From Stercorarius parasiticus (taxonomy: Eukaryota; Chordata; Aves; Charadriiformes; Stercorariidae): a stretch of DNA of 64,000 bases. The notes below the pieces were generated by a model. It saw nothing but the letters and a program-made list of their open reading frames with translations. It had not been told where the DNA came from and searched no databases. The stretch spans positions 318,450 through 382,449 of the forward strand of contig VWZL01000329.1 of the NCBI GenBank assembly GCA_013396915.1. Direction: 5' to 3'. The translations under genes and the position numbers were made by a program. Shown here in pieces: positions 35,900 to 49,900 of this stretch (position 1 is its first letter; every line of letters starts with the position of its first letter).

Positions 35900-37560
35900 A
35901 CTTGAACGTTAGACTGCATGTGTGAATTTAACAGAGAGTCCTGGCTAAATCTAAGCTGTGCCGCACATCGTGCATATGTGCATGGGGAAAAGACAGCCAA
36001 ACAAACCCTGAAGAAAACAAAAGCACCTGTACTGACAAAGTCACTACATGGAGACTTCAGTACTGCAAGCAAACAGTATTTATTTTCTCTTCGTGGCTGG
36101 CGTATTTCTCTGCCCTCATTTTGAGGGTGTGCGTAAGGGAAGATGAGCCCGCGTTCCCCTTCCCAGCTCACCGCCTGCTGCAATCAAGACAGAGCTCCCG
36201 TCACCCCGTTTATTGGATGAATCCACCGCCCCTGCCAAGCCCTCATCACCAGGGTCGCAGCGCTCTGTTTTCATGAACCAGACATGGGAGATGGGGTTTA
36301 TCAGCTGAGATTCAAGTGACTGGCTCTGCTGCACTATCCAAGGAGGGATCCTGGCCGGGTCTGCTGGGTGGTGTGGATGTAGCCTGTGGGGTCTCTCTGG
36401 GGGACAAAAGCATATGATGTGACAGAAGCCTCCTCCGTGGTTGTTGCTGAGCTGTCTGGCCTGGGTTCGTGTCTGTCTTGTGCATGTGGGAGCAGATGTC
36501 TGGGGAGGAGCCCGCTGGAGCATCCCAAGAGCTGACACCAGCAGCAGCACACCATGGCCAGCCCATTCATGCGGCATGGCTGCCTTCAAAGCAGCTTGGA
36601 AACAACCTTGCCATTGCCATGTTCCTATCACCTGGATCTTTTTTTAATAGAGTTGCTTTTGGATCATTTAATGTTTATCTAAACATTTGCTTCCCAGCTG
36701 AGGTCTTGGAGAGCGCAGCTCTGGCTTCCTGGAACAGTGCTGAGCCCTGGCAATAGAGCTGTCTGCTGGAAGCCCTGACAACCCTTTCTGCCTCTGGAAG
36801 CTGCCTCCTGAGCCGTTCCCAGGCTCCTTCCTTGCTGCAGACCCAGAGCTTGTTCTGTTCCCACACTGCTTCCCTTCGCAGTGGGGCAGGTATGGCTTAT
36901 AGACACCGCTGGCATGTGCAGAACCTGCGATGTTGTTCCCCCAGCAAAGATGCTCTGTATAAGGAAGGTCATGCGCACCACAGGCTGCTACTCCTGGCTG
37001 CTCTAAGCTGTACTGAGAGGCAGAACAAGAAGAAATCCCTTTTATTTTGCGAAATGATATTTTATTGATTCGTGCCAAACAACCCCTAAGTCGGTCGCAG
37101 TGCCCCTCCAGGTTGGCGGCCTGGGAAAGGACCGCATGGCTGCTTGCGGTGGAGGACCGGGGGGGAAGCCCAGAGTCGCCGTTATCTGGAGCTGCAGCAG
37201 TGTTTTGACAGTTCCCGAGATGGACATTAAATCACTTCTGTGAGGGAGAGTGAAGGGATGTCACTTGGGCTCAGAGAGGAAGCTCTGCTGTACCGATTGC
37301 ACTGACTGTGTGATCCGAGTCAGAATGAGAATCATAAATCTTGATTATTCTCTGTCTCAGCTGATTTGAACCAAATGCCTTGGACAGGGATATAGTTCAC
37401 ATCTCGCTGAAAACTGCAAAAAAACTGATTAAATGTACAAACTGATATAAATAGCACTCTATCTGTGTTAATGCCCAAACTGTCACTGCTCGGGGAGAGG
37501 ATCCTGAGTGGATGGGGCTCTGTCCCAGCCCAGAACAGCTTCCTGGGTATTTTCAGAGGC
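35900..37560. other. Intronic sequence without recognised element
   Basis: Mixed composition with chance frames of up to 171 codons on the minus strand (36631-36116). No repeat or RNA gene was recognised. Confidence 0.4.
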
Positions 37561-37579
37561 GTCTCTCTCCCCACTGCCA

Positions 37580-37890
37580 TTTATTTTGGTACTTTGTTCC
37601 TGCGATGCTGGCTGTTATTATGATGCTGTCAATTACAGATGGCATCTCTGATTCTGATTGCACTTTGCTTACAATTAAGCATCCTATAGAAAAATGGAAA
37701 TGCTGGGTCATTAACATAAAGTAATAATAAGGTAAACCATTCAATTATGGAGGAAAAAAACATTTTGAATAATAAGGATATTGTATGCCTAAAAGACATT
37801 CAGATGCCAGTGTATTACCATTTTTGCATACATAATAAATGAACTTAAACCCCAAAATAATCGACAGAAGCAAATAATAAATAGCTGTGC
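37580..37890. other. AT-rich block, possible conserved non-coding element
   Basis: This stretch contains GTCAATTACAG, CTTACAATTAAGC, GGTCATTAAC, TAATAATAAGG and CATAATAAATG within 300 bases. It is non-repetitive and flanked by GC-richer DNA. Dense homeodomain-type cores suggest regulatory DNA. Evidence is motif density only. Confidence 0.28.
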
Positions 37891-37899
37891 CCTCATCAA

Positions 37900-40800
37900 C
37901 AGCCTGGCTGGCATTGCTCCCTCCTGGGGCAGAAGAGCAGCTCCTGGAAGGGAATGGAGGAGTCTCAGGTCTGGGCAGTCACTTTGGGGGATGCCTTGGC
38001 CATCATGGGCTCGTCTGATGCTGGGACCAAGATGGTGCCTTGCAATGCCTTGAGGGTGCCCTGGTGACTTGGGAACTGATGCAGCCAGCTTGCCTCGGGT
38101 GCAAGTTGGGGAGATCAGGGGCAGCAGGGAAGAAGCAGTAAGGGGGGATGGGGTGGTGGTGTTCATTGCTGCCTGGTGACAGCAAAGGAGGGCAGTGGGG
38201 CTCTGCCCATGGTATGTGCTGCGTTGGGCTCCAGGGACTGGAAGCAAATATGTTAAAAAGTGGGATATTGTGTTTTGGACAGCTGAGAGGTTAATGCAAT
38301 TGGGAAGATCTGGCCACCCAATGTGTATGTGGAGGGATTTGGGACTGACTTTGCGACCTCCAGCACCCTCTGTCCCCCAGGAGCCTGTTACCTCCCTGCA
38401 GGACCCTGTCCTCCTCCCCACCGGCCCCTGCGTTCAGCCTCTGCCTGTGACACCAGTGGGTCTGTGCTGACCCTTCTCATCTACAGCTAGAAATCAAACT
38501 AGTAATTGCACAGATTTGAAGATGCAGGAGGGCTGTACTCCTGGCTGCCTGCCTCTGACCAGCCAGGAGCTCCTATGGCAGCCTTTACTGGTGGGTTGGT
38601 GTCAAACCTTTCTGTGGCGGTGGGGTGAGAGCCCTTCTCCTTTCCCCTGGCTGCCAGCAGTGCAAGAGCTCAGCAGCGGGATGTGTACAATTACTTTTGT
38701 TATTCAACCTATTCTGCAGATATCGCTCTTCTGTTGTCCCTCCATAACAATTCCCAGCCTTTTAGCTGTTGATGGCTCGCCTATTACTCTGGCGCTGTGT
38801 TAGGATAACATCCAGATACATCTGAAAAGTGGAATTTATTTACTGTTTTTCCCTGAAAAGCTTTTAGCATGATACAGCAGCAGTGCTTTCACTTAGGCAG
38901 CCATTATTTTCAGGGTTTTTTTTTTTCCTGGTAGAAGTAAATTTTCCAGAAGATGAAAAAGGACTCTGCACAATGTATAGCTCCATACAACTACATTTTA
39001 ATACTCTATTTTTGTGTCCTTCCTTCTTCGGAAGGGCCCATCTTTGGGGAAACAGGGATGGTTTGAACTGCCCCGTTAAGTCAAGTCAGTGTTTAAAGTG
39101 AACTGGACTGTGTATAGTGCTCTCTTCCTCAGCTGTATCTCTTCCACATCAAACTGGCTTTTCCAGGAACTGCAGCCTGCAATAGCATGTATTATTAACA
39201 GCCTTGAAACTTCCACAGATATTACTTAGCAATCAGCAAGGCAAAGCTGGATGGAAACACTTCTGCACAGGTGCCCATGCAGACGCCTGCCAGCCGTGTC
39301 CAGGGCAGGAGGACATGGCTGGATGTGCTGGGGCTTGTCCTGCCATGTGTCCCAGGTGAGTTCCCACCTTGGGAATGGGTCTTCCCAAGGAAGTGGGAAG
39401 GGAAGGCCTGTGATGGCCGGCTGCCAACAAGGTGCACTGGATCTAGTATTTTGGGGAGGATTTCTGTCCTGCAAGTGTAGACCAACATGTATATCAGCAT
39501 TTTATGTAGCTTGTGCCCATTTTATCTACAGGCATGCTGAGGACTGGCACACGGGCAGACATGGCTGCAGTCCTGAGGCATGCCTCGGCTTAGCCGGCAC
39601 CTTGCTGCTCCTTGGGCCCCAGCGTGCACGGGGACGGCAGAGGGAGCCCCATGCCCCTGCCCAGCCCTGGGTACCAGCTCCTGTCCCCTGCTGCTCCTGC
39701 CCGAGCTGGGGGTGCAAACGGCTTTCTGGGCCAGTCTGGGTGGCAATGGCTCTGCTGACGGGTTTGGCTGACACCTTTGGTTACACGTCCCCACAGGGGT
39801 GGGGAGAAACAAGAGCACCCCCATTCTTCATCAGGACCCATTTTGCAGACCAAGCTGCCCATGACTGAGACGTGGGTGTTGGGACACCCCAAGTTTCTCA
39901 GAGCTAATTTGTATTTCTTTGCTCATGACATAGCTGCTGTTTGTTCCCCAAACTGCCTGAACCCCTTCTGCAAGACCAAGCCTCCCTCGAGTGTGGAGCT
40001 TGATGTAGTTACACGCATCCTCAGGGTGGGCATGCTTCTTTCTGGGTTGGCTGCTTGCTTTCTCAGCACTAGGATTTATACCAAGTCAGGGACGTCCAGG
40101 TCTTTTCCCTTCCTCCTATGACAGTGGAAAATGAATGAGTTAGCACTCGAGGGACTCGTATGTGTACGTTGAAGGGAAGCCTGGACTCGGAACAGACTTC
40201 CTTGACTCGAACATCCTTAGTCAAAGGAGGCAGGATTAACCCTGTCTCTGTCAGCGAGTTCCAGCACGCGTGTGAGGCAGGGCACTCAGACTAGTGCTGC
40301 TTTGCCGTAACTGTGGTTAATACAGTAATTAAGTCTGGTAGATGACATGGAGATATTCCCAGTGAATAGCATCACAGTGCTTGTGTAGAGAACGGTAGTG
40401 AGGCTTAGTCAAAAATATGTATTTCCAGCCTCTTTCACAACCTGTTTCATGGCTGAGCGCTGACCAACAATAAATCTTACACTAAAATTGGAGAGATCAG
40501 GCCAAATTTATCCCTGGTAAAACAATGTCACGCTGAACATGCATCTCCATCCACAGGACCGAGATTGCTTTGCGCGGTCAAAGCCAAGCAGTGCCGAGGG
40601 CTGTGGTTGTGAGCCACCCGAGATGGTGTGCGCTGAGGCGGATGTGTCGAGCGCTTCCAGCCCTGCCAGGAGCTTGCGGAGCTCTGGCTGCTGTTCCCAG
40701 GCGAGCTGCTGGGCCAGGCCAGGCAGCTCCGGAGTTAGCACACCCCTATGCATTTGCCGTAGCTGCGGGTGAGGAAGGCGGTGGTTAAGGGCGCCCCCCC

Positions 40801-43100
40801 CATTAGGAAGGCTGTCTAATCGGAGGCTGTCCAATTTGTGTGTGAGCTGTGCGGTCAGATGGGCGAGGGATTTCGGCACAAGGCAACAGCTATATCCCAG
40901 AGGAGATCCACTTGAGGAAAGAACAGAAGAAAGCAAGATTTAGCATTAAGATCATAATTTCAGATTGCATTGTGCAAGCATCAACAATCTATATACACGA
41001 GAGTCTTTGGGGAACGCAATGCTGTAATAGCTATCCAAGCCAGCCTGAACAGTGAGGGTTATTTTTAATTGCAACTGAATGGATCTAACCTTGTGATGTC
41101 TGTTCACAAAGCATTGCTGGATTAATACAGGTTCCATAGTTGCTTCTGCTAAAAGACTTTAATGGATCAGCTTAGTTCTCTGCTCCATGATTATAGCATT
41201 CTTACCCGCCTATCATACATGAGCCAGATGGTCCCAGTGAAATCAGAGCATATTTATATTTTTGTCTGCTACTCAGCCAGCTGCCCACTGATTTTGTTGC
41301 ATAGTGGTGGGAGGAGAGGAGCCTTCCTGGGTGAAGTTCACCCACCTCTTCCCGTAGCCCCGGTATCTCCCCCACCTTCTAAAACGCATGGAAGGAGCAG
41401 TGGAAGGGTTTTCTCCCCAGGGCTGCCAGGGAGGTTTGCCTGGCTGGCCATGGAGGGCAGCCATGCTCCTGCGGCAGCAGCGTGGCACTGTGTCCTGGCA
41501 CGGATTCAGCCGCTTCCCAGTGCGCAGGGGATGTTTTCAGTTCTATCGGCGATGAGAGCCATTAAGAAGGTACAAGTACTAAAAAGATCCTGAGCGATGC
41601 CTATAAAACCTCTGAATCCCTGACAGAATCAATAGCGGGCTCTCAGGAGTAACTTCTTATCCAGGCCAACTTAAGCACATGCCAATGAGCTGTTAAAGAT
41701 TTTGCATTTTGTGGAGACACAGAATCCTTTTCTTTGGGATTGTTGGACTCTAGGCTGGGCGAGATGATGAAAAATCAGAATAAAAATAGACTGTACTCTA
41801 AAGGCATTTTCCTCAACATCTGGGAGAATGGCTTGAATGATGCTTGGAGCTGGCATCCTTCCTCCAGGCGCATGCCCAGCTGGTGCTGGTGGTGCCCTGC
41901 GATCCCAGGCTGTCTGCACCATCACCGGAGGGGAGTCCTGTTCCTTCGGGGTTTGTTGCAAAGAGAGGCACAGACTTCTCTGGCCATGCCTGCGAGGAAA
42001 GCAGAGGACCAGGAGAGGGAAGGAGGGAGCAGGGGAGCCATGCGCTGTGGAACGGAGGTCCCCGGGGCTGGCACCTGGGATGCAGCCAAGCCTTCGTGAT
42101 GTCCTGAGATGCTTCCTCAGCCCACAAGCAGGAGCTCTGGGTGGCCTGGGCAGGCAGCTGCCCGGTGCCCCGCTGTGCATGCTTGCCTCCTCTTGGATAA
42201 CTTTGCTATTGACACATTTTTCCAATTTGGCATTTTGGTTACCGTAGCAACTCGATGCTGCCATTCTCTGATCAGATCAGCTCACAGTTAGTCAACACGG
42301 CGTTAGCACCTGCGTTGGTATGGCAACACAGGACTGTTCTCCATCCTGGCTGACACTGCTGCCGGAGGGATGGCTCCAGGCAGCACCGGAGGGGAGGGTG
42401 TGGAGGGGGCACAGATGGCCCTGATGTGGGGCAGCGAGATGTTCCCAGCCCCCGGCTGCCCCTTACTCTGATGGCTGCAGCGGGAGCTGGGGCTGCCCCC
42501 TGATCCAGCTGTATTGTCTTGGGCTCCTGAGTCCTCCATGGCACAGGAGAAGCTCGTCAGGGACGTGGCAGGAGAGGTGGCTGGCCCAGAGCAAGGAAGC
42601 GTCCTTGCAATCTCAAACTGCCCCACGTGAGTGTTTTGTATGGACACCAAGTACCAAGTGGCTTTGCAAATCTGGGACAAAGGAAAACTGCTTGTCTTGG
42701 AGAGGGAAACCAATGGTCCCAGGCAGCCCTTAATTTGGGGCACTGAGTCCCGCAAGAACAGAGATGGAGTCACAGAGCAGGATGGTTCACCCCTTCTCCC
42801 ACAGCCGGCAGAGGCACACCAGCTTCCAAACCGTGAAACTGTTTCAGTGAGTCTCCTGGGGGAGATTTGTTTTGCTTTAGCCCCAGCCTGAACTGGCACT
42901 TGCTTTTCTGAAAGTGCTTTACAATTTGTGTTTAATGTTTTTTAACAGACATGTGCAAGCCATTTGAATTAGAGCAGTATGAATCTATTAGGCAGCGACA
43001 GATGCAAGTTTTGTGTCTCTTATTAGAAGGGATTGGATTCTGAGGTTTAGTGATGTGCAAAGGATTGGACTTTGGAGAGATTAAAATTATTTTCAGCGTT
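37900..43100. other. Intronic sequence without recognised element
   Basis: GC-rich stretches (37900-38470, 39240-39840, 41860-42180, 42300-42600) hold overlapping chance frames of up to 210 codons. AT-rich patches lie at 38690-39010 and 40880-41170. The latter, with GATTGCATTGTGCAAGC and similar motifs, may be regulatory. No mobile element was recognised. Confidence 0.4.
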
Positions 43101-46100
43101 AAGCACAATATTTCTAAGCTAATGCACTCAGTCTTGAATATAGATTCACAGACCAAAAAGATTATAAAACATTAAACCTATGTAAATTCAGCTGTAAATT
43201 TATGTTTGAACAAATTCAACAAGAGATTTGACTTGGGGGCTTACAGCAAATAGGTTCTGCTTTTAATGCATATTGCAGTCTTCAGTTGCAATGCCGTTCT
43301 CCCCTTGAAAGTCCCACGCCTGCTGAATTACTGGCAGGTCACAGTTGACAGCTCAAGCAATTATACCGGAATGTGTTAATAATAAAAAGGAAAACTACTT
43401 CATGTTTGTCTTTTCAGAAGACAAAAGCAGATGCTTGCTCCACTCTGAGGAGCAGCAGAGATGAGCTCCACGGGCAGGTGACACTGTTGCAGTACCTGGC
43501 CATCGCCTCTTTCGGAGAGCAGTTGTGCAAATCCATGTCCTTTTCTGTGGTTCTCCAAGCCCTGGAAGTTGCTGTGAACTTTTTTCTCTTGTTAAGAACA
43601 TGAAAATACAGTTAACAAAGACTCCTTTTGAGTGGGATTGCAGGAAACCTGCAACATCGTGAACAAGCTGCCTACACAGAGATAAATGACAGCTGTGACT
43701 GAAGGAATAAACAAGATAATCTGGATTTAAATAAACCACAAGGGGATTTTGGCAACATGCAAATTCACAAATTTATAAAATGTATCCTTTGAAAATAAAG
43801 AGCTTGTCTGAAGCCAGCAGTTAAGAACAATTACTACAGCACATTTTCCCAATGAGGGCTTAGAGCTGGCCTTTGCCACAAACCGGAGGGGAGCGGGAGC
43901 CAGATGTCCTGTCCATTGCCGCACGGTGGCTGGGGGATGTTTTTATGCACAGAGCACAAAAAAAAAAAACTTGAAGGAGCGATGGCAGCAAGTCCCCCGG
44001 CCGACTGGGGAGCTGCGGGAGTGGTGGGGGTGCTGGGGGCACGCAGAGCCTGGCCCTCCTTAGCCTCCCACAGCACTGGGGGGTCAGTAGGAAAGGAGCG
44101 AAACATCAAAAGCCCAAGCAAGCACTTAGTAGCACATATTTGATCATCTGCTGTGAGGACCAGGTAATTCCTGGATCCAAGCCCAGGAATGGCAATAAAA
44201 GTTTCATTTTGACATTGCACAGCGCAGGGATGCTGCTACCAACAAGCGTGAAGAAATGACGCCCATCTCCGTAACAGAATGAAGGAGTCATTAGTGCTGG
44301 GTGGCGGTGGAGCTCCTTCCACGGGGGATGTGGCTTGTTGTCATTGCCCCCCATTTTCAGGTGGGTACGATGGAGGCAGAAGAGGGTCGAGAGGCGAGTA
44401 GACCATGAGTAGACGTGTCCTGTTCCAGTGCTTCATCTCCTGGGCTGCTCCGTGAAGGTGGTCAGCAGCACGGCAGTGCCTCCTCATCAACCAGCCTGGC
44501 ATCAAAAAGGAAAGAAACGCTGCAAGAAAAACCAAAGCACGTCCAAGAGGCTATGCAAGTCCTCCCTAGGAGCAAAGCGCTGGCCCAGCATGGCAAAGAG
44601 CTCTGCAGCAGCCCCGGGAGAAGAGCGATCCGGAGCGTGGCGTCCTGCCCGCGCGCACGGAGCTGGTTAGCATTCTGTCGGCACGCACACAATTAGAGCA
44701 GAGCACATGGCAGCAGCCCTGTGAAGGTTACCTGCTCCGAGGAGTATTCCTGCCGCGCTAGAGGCTTGGCTGCTCCAGGTTTAACACCCTTGTTATTCTC
44801 AGCAGCAGGAGCCGGAGGTGCCGTGTATTGCTCTCAGCAACAGCTGCTGTGGGCAGCAGGATGCGCTGGCTCCTGGGACTGACAGGCTCAAGCCTCCTTT
44901 GAAGCTGCCTTTGCTCTGTGGGAGCTCAGCAAGGCAGTCCGTGTGCCTGCCCAGGAAAGGCAGCACCTGGAAAGTAACTCTGAAACAAGGCAGAGTTTGG
45001 GAAAAAGCATTTCTGCACATGCATCCCAGAGCTGCAGTCGTTCCGGTGCTCCGCAGGGCCAGGGGTGTCTCGAGGACACACTGCAGCTCCCAATGTTATC
45101 CTTAAAACTGTACAGCAAAAGCTGAATCTGCTTTTCCTCCTCTTTTCCTTGATCACTACTTCCCTGCTGTCTCTCCTCAGTGCCAGCCTATCTATTCATT
45201 TGTCTTTATTGTGCATGGAATTAAACACAGTCCTTAAATGTGGCAACACTTTCAGATTATTAGCTCTGCAATTTCTTGGCTCCTGTTTATTGTGATACCA
45301 TCATCTGAAGGGGCTGTTGTAATTAATAGTTTGTTCGTGCTTCTTTTATAAACCCCTGGTGTGTTTGTTTTATACTTGAACATCGGCAACTACAGCTTGC
45401 TTCCAGTGTATTGTCTGAAGTGTCCCCACCACAGAGAAAAGGCTTAGAGATTTGGGGTGGTTTTTTGCAACAGCTTATTGAAACCATAATTTAAAGTAAA
45501 AGCTAAGTAAGTATAATATTAAAGGCAAGGCGATTGTCTTGCCTTGACCCTAGGGCAGAGGGAACCCAAATCCTTGTTTGCAAAATGTCCGTGAAGGGGC
45601 TATTGCCATGGCAGTGCCTGGAAGGAGAGGGAACCCCACTCCTGGCTGTCACCCAGCCCTGCCAGCGGTGAGATGGGCAGGAGCGGCAGCCTGGGGGAAG
45701 GAGAGCAGCAGTACTTCCTCTGAATTCTGATCAATTTTCATCTCTTTTAAAGCATTGTCATCTAAAAACCCACATCCATAATACAAAGCAAACGAACGCT
45801 TGTGCAAGCACCGGGTCCTTGGGAACCTGCCCAAACATCACAGTGGCTGTAGACAGCTCGCGGTGACGGGGAGATGCTGGTCGGGCGGAGCAGGAGCAAA
45901 TGCAGCACAAATACCATCAGTACCACCGTCCGGTCTGACTGCACAGCTCCAGCATCCGCACAAGGGGCAGGGGCCCAGCCAGCCCCCATTTGCTCTGAGC
46001 TTTGAGCGTGAGAGTCCGCAGGCACTTATTTGCAGAACGTCATCTTGTCAGCTTGGAGAGATTCCAGATACAACAATGTATTACAAAAACCCAATAAGCC

Positions 46101-49100
46101 AGTGGCTGTGGCTAGACCAATTCACAGCGCAGCCGAGGTGCTAAGGAGCAGTGAGTGGTGTTAACTAAGCCCGGGAGCTCCCCCAGGACCACCCGGCGCC
46201 CCCAGCTCCCGGGAGCTCCTTGCTGCAGAGCGGACGTGCTGGCGGAGGCAGTGCTCCTTGGTGGGCCAGGGCAGGTCTCTGCTGTGCCACGCGGAGGGTC
46301 AGAGCAGACAGCAGCAATGGTCCCCTCGAGCCCTGTTGTCTGAGAGTCCAGCAGAGCTTTTAGCATCTCATAATCGCCACGTTTTGACATTTGACAGCCT
46401 GCTGCATGCTGCCAGGGTGCCTGACTCAGAGGAGCGCACACCAGCCAATTCTGCCTGTGCTGGTCCCTCCTCCTGCTCAGACAATTGCATGGGAAAACAG
46501 CTTATCCTGTCTGAGACGGCACAAACAAGTGTGCAGTGCTGCTGCGCAAGTGTCAGGGTAATTGAACACCACGGGGTAATGGTGTTTTCTGCTTGCCTGG
46601 CACTCCAGCACTATTTGCAAGGCAGAAGGACTTTTACACACTGCTACTTCTCCTGTTATCCAGGCTGCCACTGTCTCAGCTGAAAAACCACACAAAAACC
46701 ACACACCCTCTTCCTGTTCCCCATCATGCCACGTGCCACAGGTTCACTGCAATCCTGTTGGTCCTGTTCGACCCTTTAGTCTCAAAGCCCTGATCCAAGC
46801 TCCCAGCTGGGGCAGCAGGAGCAGGCGCAATTGCCCCAGGTCAGCCTCCCCAGAGCATCACCCCCATTATCAGCCCAGGATCAAACAATACCCTGGCCTG
46901 GAAGGGATGCTTCAGGAGAACCTGCTATGAGCTGAGATCTTCACTATTCTTGTGGAGAGGGGGCAAAGGGAGCATTGGAGCTGGTCCAGCCCTTTCAGAC
47001 TTTACCATGGTGTAAAATGAAGGTTAGGATAAAGGGAGAAGGTGGAGAACTCTGTTCTCCCATCCTGGCGGAGCAGGACAGCAGTGAATACAGAGCCAAT
47101 ACGAAGGAGAAGCACTGCCTGAGCACTGAGGGACAAGTCCATGGAGCTCGTCGCTGCTTGATGTCTTTGAGCACAGAATTTAGCAAGACACAGGAGGGAC
47201 TGGACACCTCTGTGCATGTTAACCATATCTAGAGTTGCCACTTAGTACAGAGGCTGAGAAGCGGTACTAAAGCTTTCTGTTCCAGGACTTCATTAAATAT
47301 TCAGTGATAGGTAACAGGAGGAAAGGAGCACGGGTAGAGTAATCCCGCAGTTGGTTGAGAGATTCTCAGTCCTTCCTCAAGGGATCCCATTACTGGTCGG
47401 TGTTAAAGACAGGCGAGCTGGCAGGAAAACTCCCAGCTATGGCACCTCTGTCCCTGGGGGCTGGCAGCTCCGGTGCTCCGGGAGTTCTCTGGGTGTTAGC
47501 ACAGGACAGCAAGCAGCAGGGTAAAACGTGGTCTGCGGCTAGCTTTAGAAAGGAAATGCATAAAAATTGCTAGCTATAGCTGATGATAAAATAACTATTT
47601 TGTGGAGCAAGGAACAGAAGAGTAACAGATTGATTTTGGTAATTAATGGTTCAATAGAAATCTGTTCTGGGAGCGCCCTGGGCAAAGTCACTGGATTGGA
47701 AGCGCCTTTATTCCCTGGTCTTGGTTCTTTGCCTTACTCCTCCGTGCGCTCTCCGAGGCCGATCGCACAGCCCCAAGGACAGCCACAGGTACCGGCTCCT
47801 GCACGGTTTGTCTGCCGTTCCTCTCGCAGGCTCCCACTCTTCTTCTGGAAGCTCTTCGGGGCAGGGATTGTGGCTCAGTCCGTGTGCAGTGCTCGTTCCA
47901 ACAGGGCTGGAAACCGCCTCCAGCCACTGCCAAAGTGGTTTCCAGTGCCAGTCCTTGCTGGAGGTGGATCACTCCCCATCCTCAGCCGCCAGCATTTGGC
48001 ACCGGGGCTGCAAGAACAGCCGCACGGAGCGGTGCTGCCTGTGGCAGCCCCCGGCAGCTGCCAGCCCTCCTCCCGTTCAGCCCCCCCAGCTCTCCTCCTT
48101 CCTTCCGCTGCTCTGACACATCAAGACTGAGACCTAATTTCCGTGCAGAAATTTTAGCATTTCAGTTCCAAGTTTGTTAAGCAATATTAAAAAAAAAANG
48201 GGAAATTTTACACAGACACGCTCGTGTTTTGTGGTCAGCACAGAAAGGACTGGTGCACGGCAAGCTGGCCGTGCATTCAAAGGCAGTGTCTGCCAAGGCC
48301 AGGGAGTGGGACTCTGCAGCGGGGAGATTTCTGCAGTGGATCACATCCTGAAATTGAGGGTTATCTTTGGCTAGCCGCTTTCAGAGACTTGCTGCTGAGA
48401 AAATGTAATTTCCGTGGGAATACAAACACTGGTCAGAATCAGGCAGTGTTTGAGAAGTGAGGTGAGCCCCCGTGCAGCTCCAGGAGTTTGTTGGGATGGC
48501 CTTGCAGGGTCAGCTCTCAGCCACTGCTCCCTGTGGCCAGTGCTGCCTCTGCCCAGCTGGCCACTGCCCCCAGCCTGGGTGGCAAGCTGGAGGTGGGTGC
48601 TGTGCAGCACTAGGGAGGGGGAGCCCCGCTCCAGCCATCAGCGATGCTCTCCTGTCCATCAGACGCTTTTGGAGAGCAGCAGGGAGCACTTCTACTACAG
48701 TCCTCCTCGGGGCAACTGCTGCCTGCCCATGTACTCAACCTCCCAGTCTCGTTTTCTGTCCACTTTCCTTGCCCCGCTCCCTCACACAGCCTCACGCTCA
48801 GCCGAAGGGGACCCTATTCTACAGCGCTGAGCACCTGAGGACTCAACCCCTGATCACGCTGTGGGCCTTGCTGTGATGTGGATAGCCATAAAAGATGCTT
48901 TCTTCCTATAGGGCTGTTAAATATGGGAGCTAGATCCCACCCCCCCGCCCCGGGAAAACCAGTCTGTCACTCTGCAGCACCTGCAGTCCTCAAGTGCTTG
49001 CGTCCCTCTTAATTTGTTCAGGCTTTTCTTAAGCTAAAAAAATACCTCAAGAGCTGACTGCAGGAGAGGGGGAGCCCCAGGACCCCGCTGGCCTCTTCAC

Positions 49101-49900
49101 CCCAAAATGCTGAAAGCAGGAGCAGCCCCGTGTCAGCACCAAACCCACCTTCGTTCCTGCATTGACAGGAGACCTGGCACCTCCTCCAGCGGCACTTTGG
49201 CAAAAGAAGCCCAGCTGGATGGATTACACCAGCAGTAAATACACAAATTACAGGGAGTTTTCAGGCAAGCCGATGCATTTAGCAGTCACAAATACAAGGC
49301 AACACTGACAGGCAAATCTAGCTGGGGCCTTGCCTGACAGCCACTTCTGCTTGCAGACTTCAGCTGCGTAATTCCTGAAATGGCTGTTTCCTGGGGCCCA
49401 ACAGTTTGACGTCAGCATCACTGCAGTCGCCGGTGCCCAAGGTGCTCTCACAGAACCATTTCCAGCCGATTCACATTGTTTCCTCACCATATGTTTGTGC
49501 TAAAAATAGTCGCAACGTGAAGGGATAATACTGCAGGACCCGGAGCATCACTATCCCCCGTGTCTGCTGCAGGAGACTCGGCCAGTGCTGCACGGGCTTC
49601 CCGGCAGCAGCGACACCGCTGCTCCTCCTGCCTCCCAGGCAGCAAGCACCTCGCCTTTGGGACAAATTAGCCAACAACAGATTAAACAAACTACGCTTCA
49701 TGTGGTTGTGCCTAGGCAAGAGTATTTGAAAGCCTTAAGGCCAGGACTGGCCACTGCCATGGCCGCAAGACGTGCGGAGTGGGAGGTGGGTAGTGCTCGT
49801 GGCACTGCCCTCCAGTCTCTCCAGCCTCCGGAGGCGTGAAAGAGGTTGTAACACACTTGCAGGGGACATCATTTAATACCTTCCGGCTTGCTATGATAAT
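43100..49900. other. Intronic sequence without recognised element
   Basis: This contains AT-rich DNA at 43080-43400 and 43560-43850 (with an ATGCAAAT octamer at 43757-43764) and a run of 12 A at about 43959-43970. GC-rich DNA with short frames follows. Base 48199 is N, at the end of an A homopolymer. Nothing recognised as gene or mobile element. Confidence 0.4.

Noticed and set aside
37789..38421. 210-codon open frame on the minus strand
   Set aside because: It spans a GC-rich to AT-rich boundary with no domain; its only notable feature is a short hydrophobic stretch near the end.
39251..39868. 205-codon open frame on the + strand
   Set aside because: Long frames also occur on the opposite strand across the same bases; no domain or splice context.
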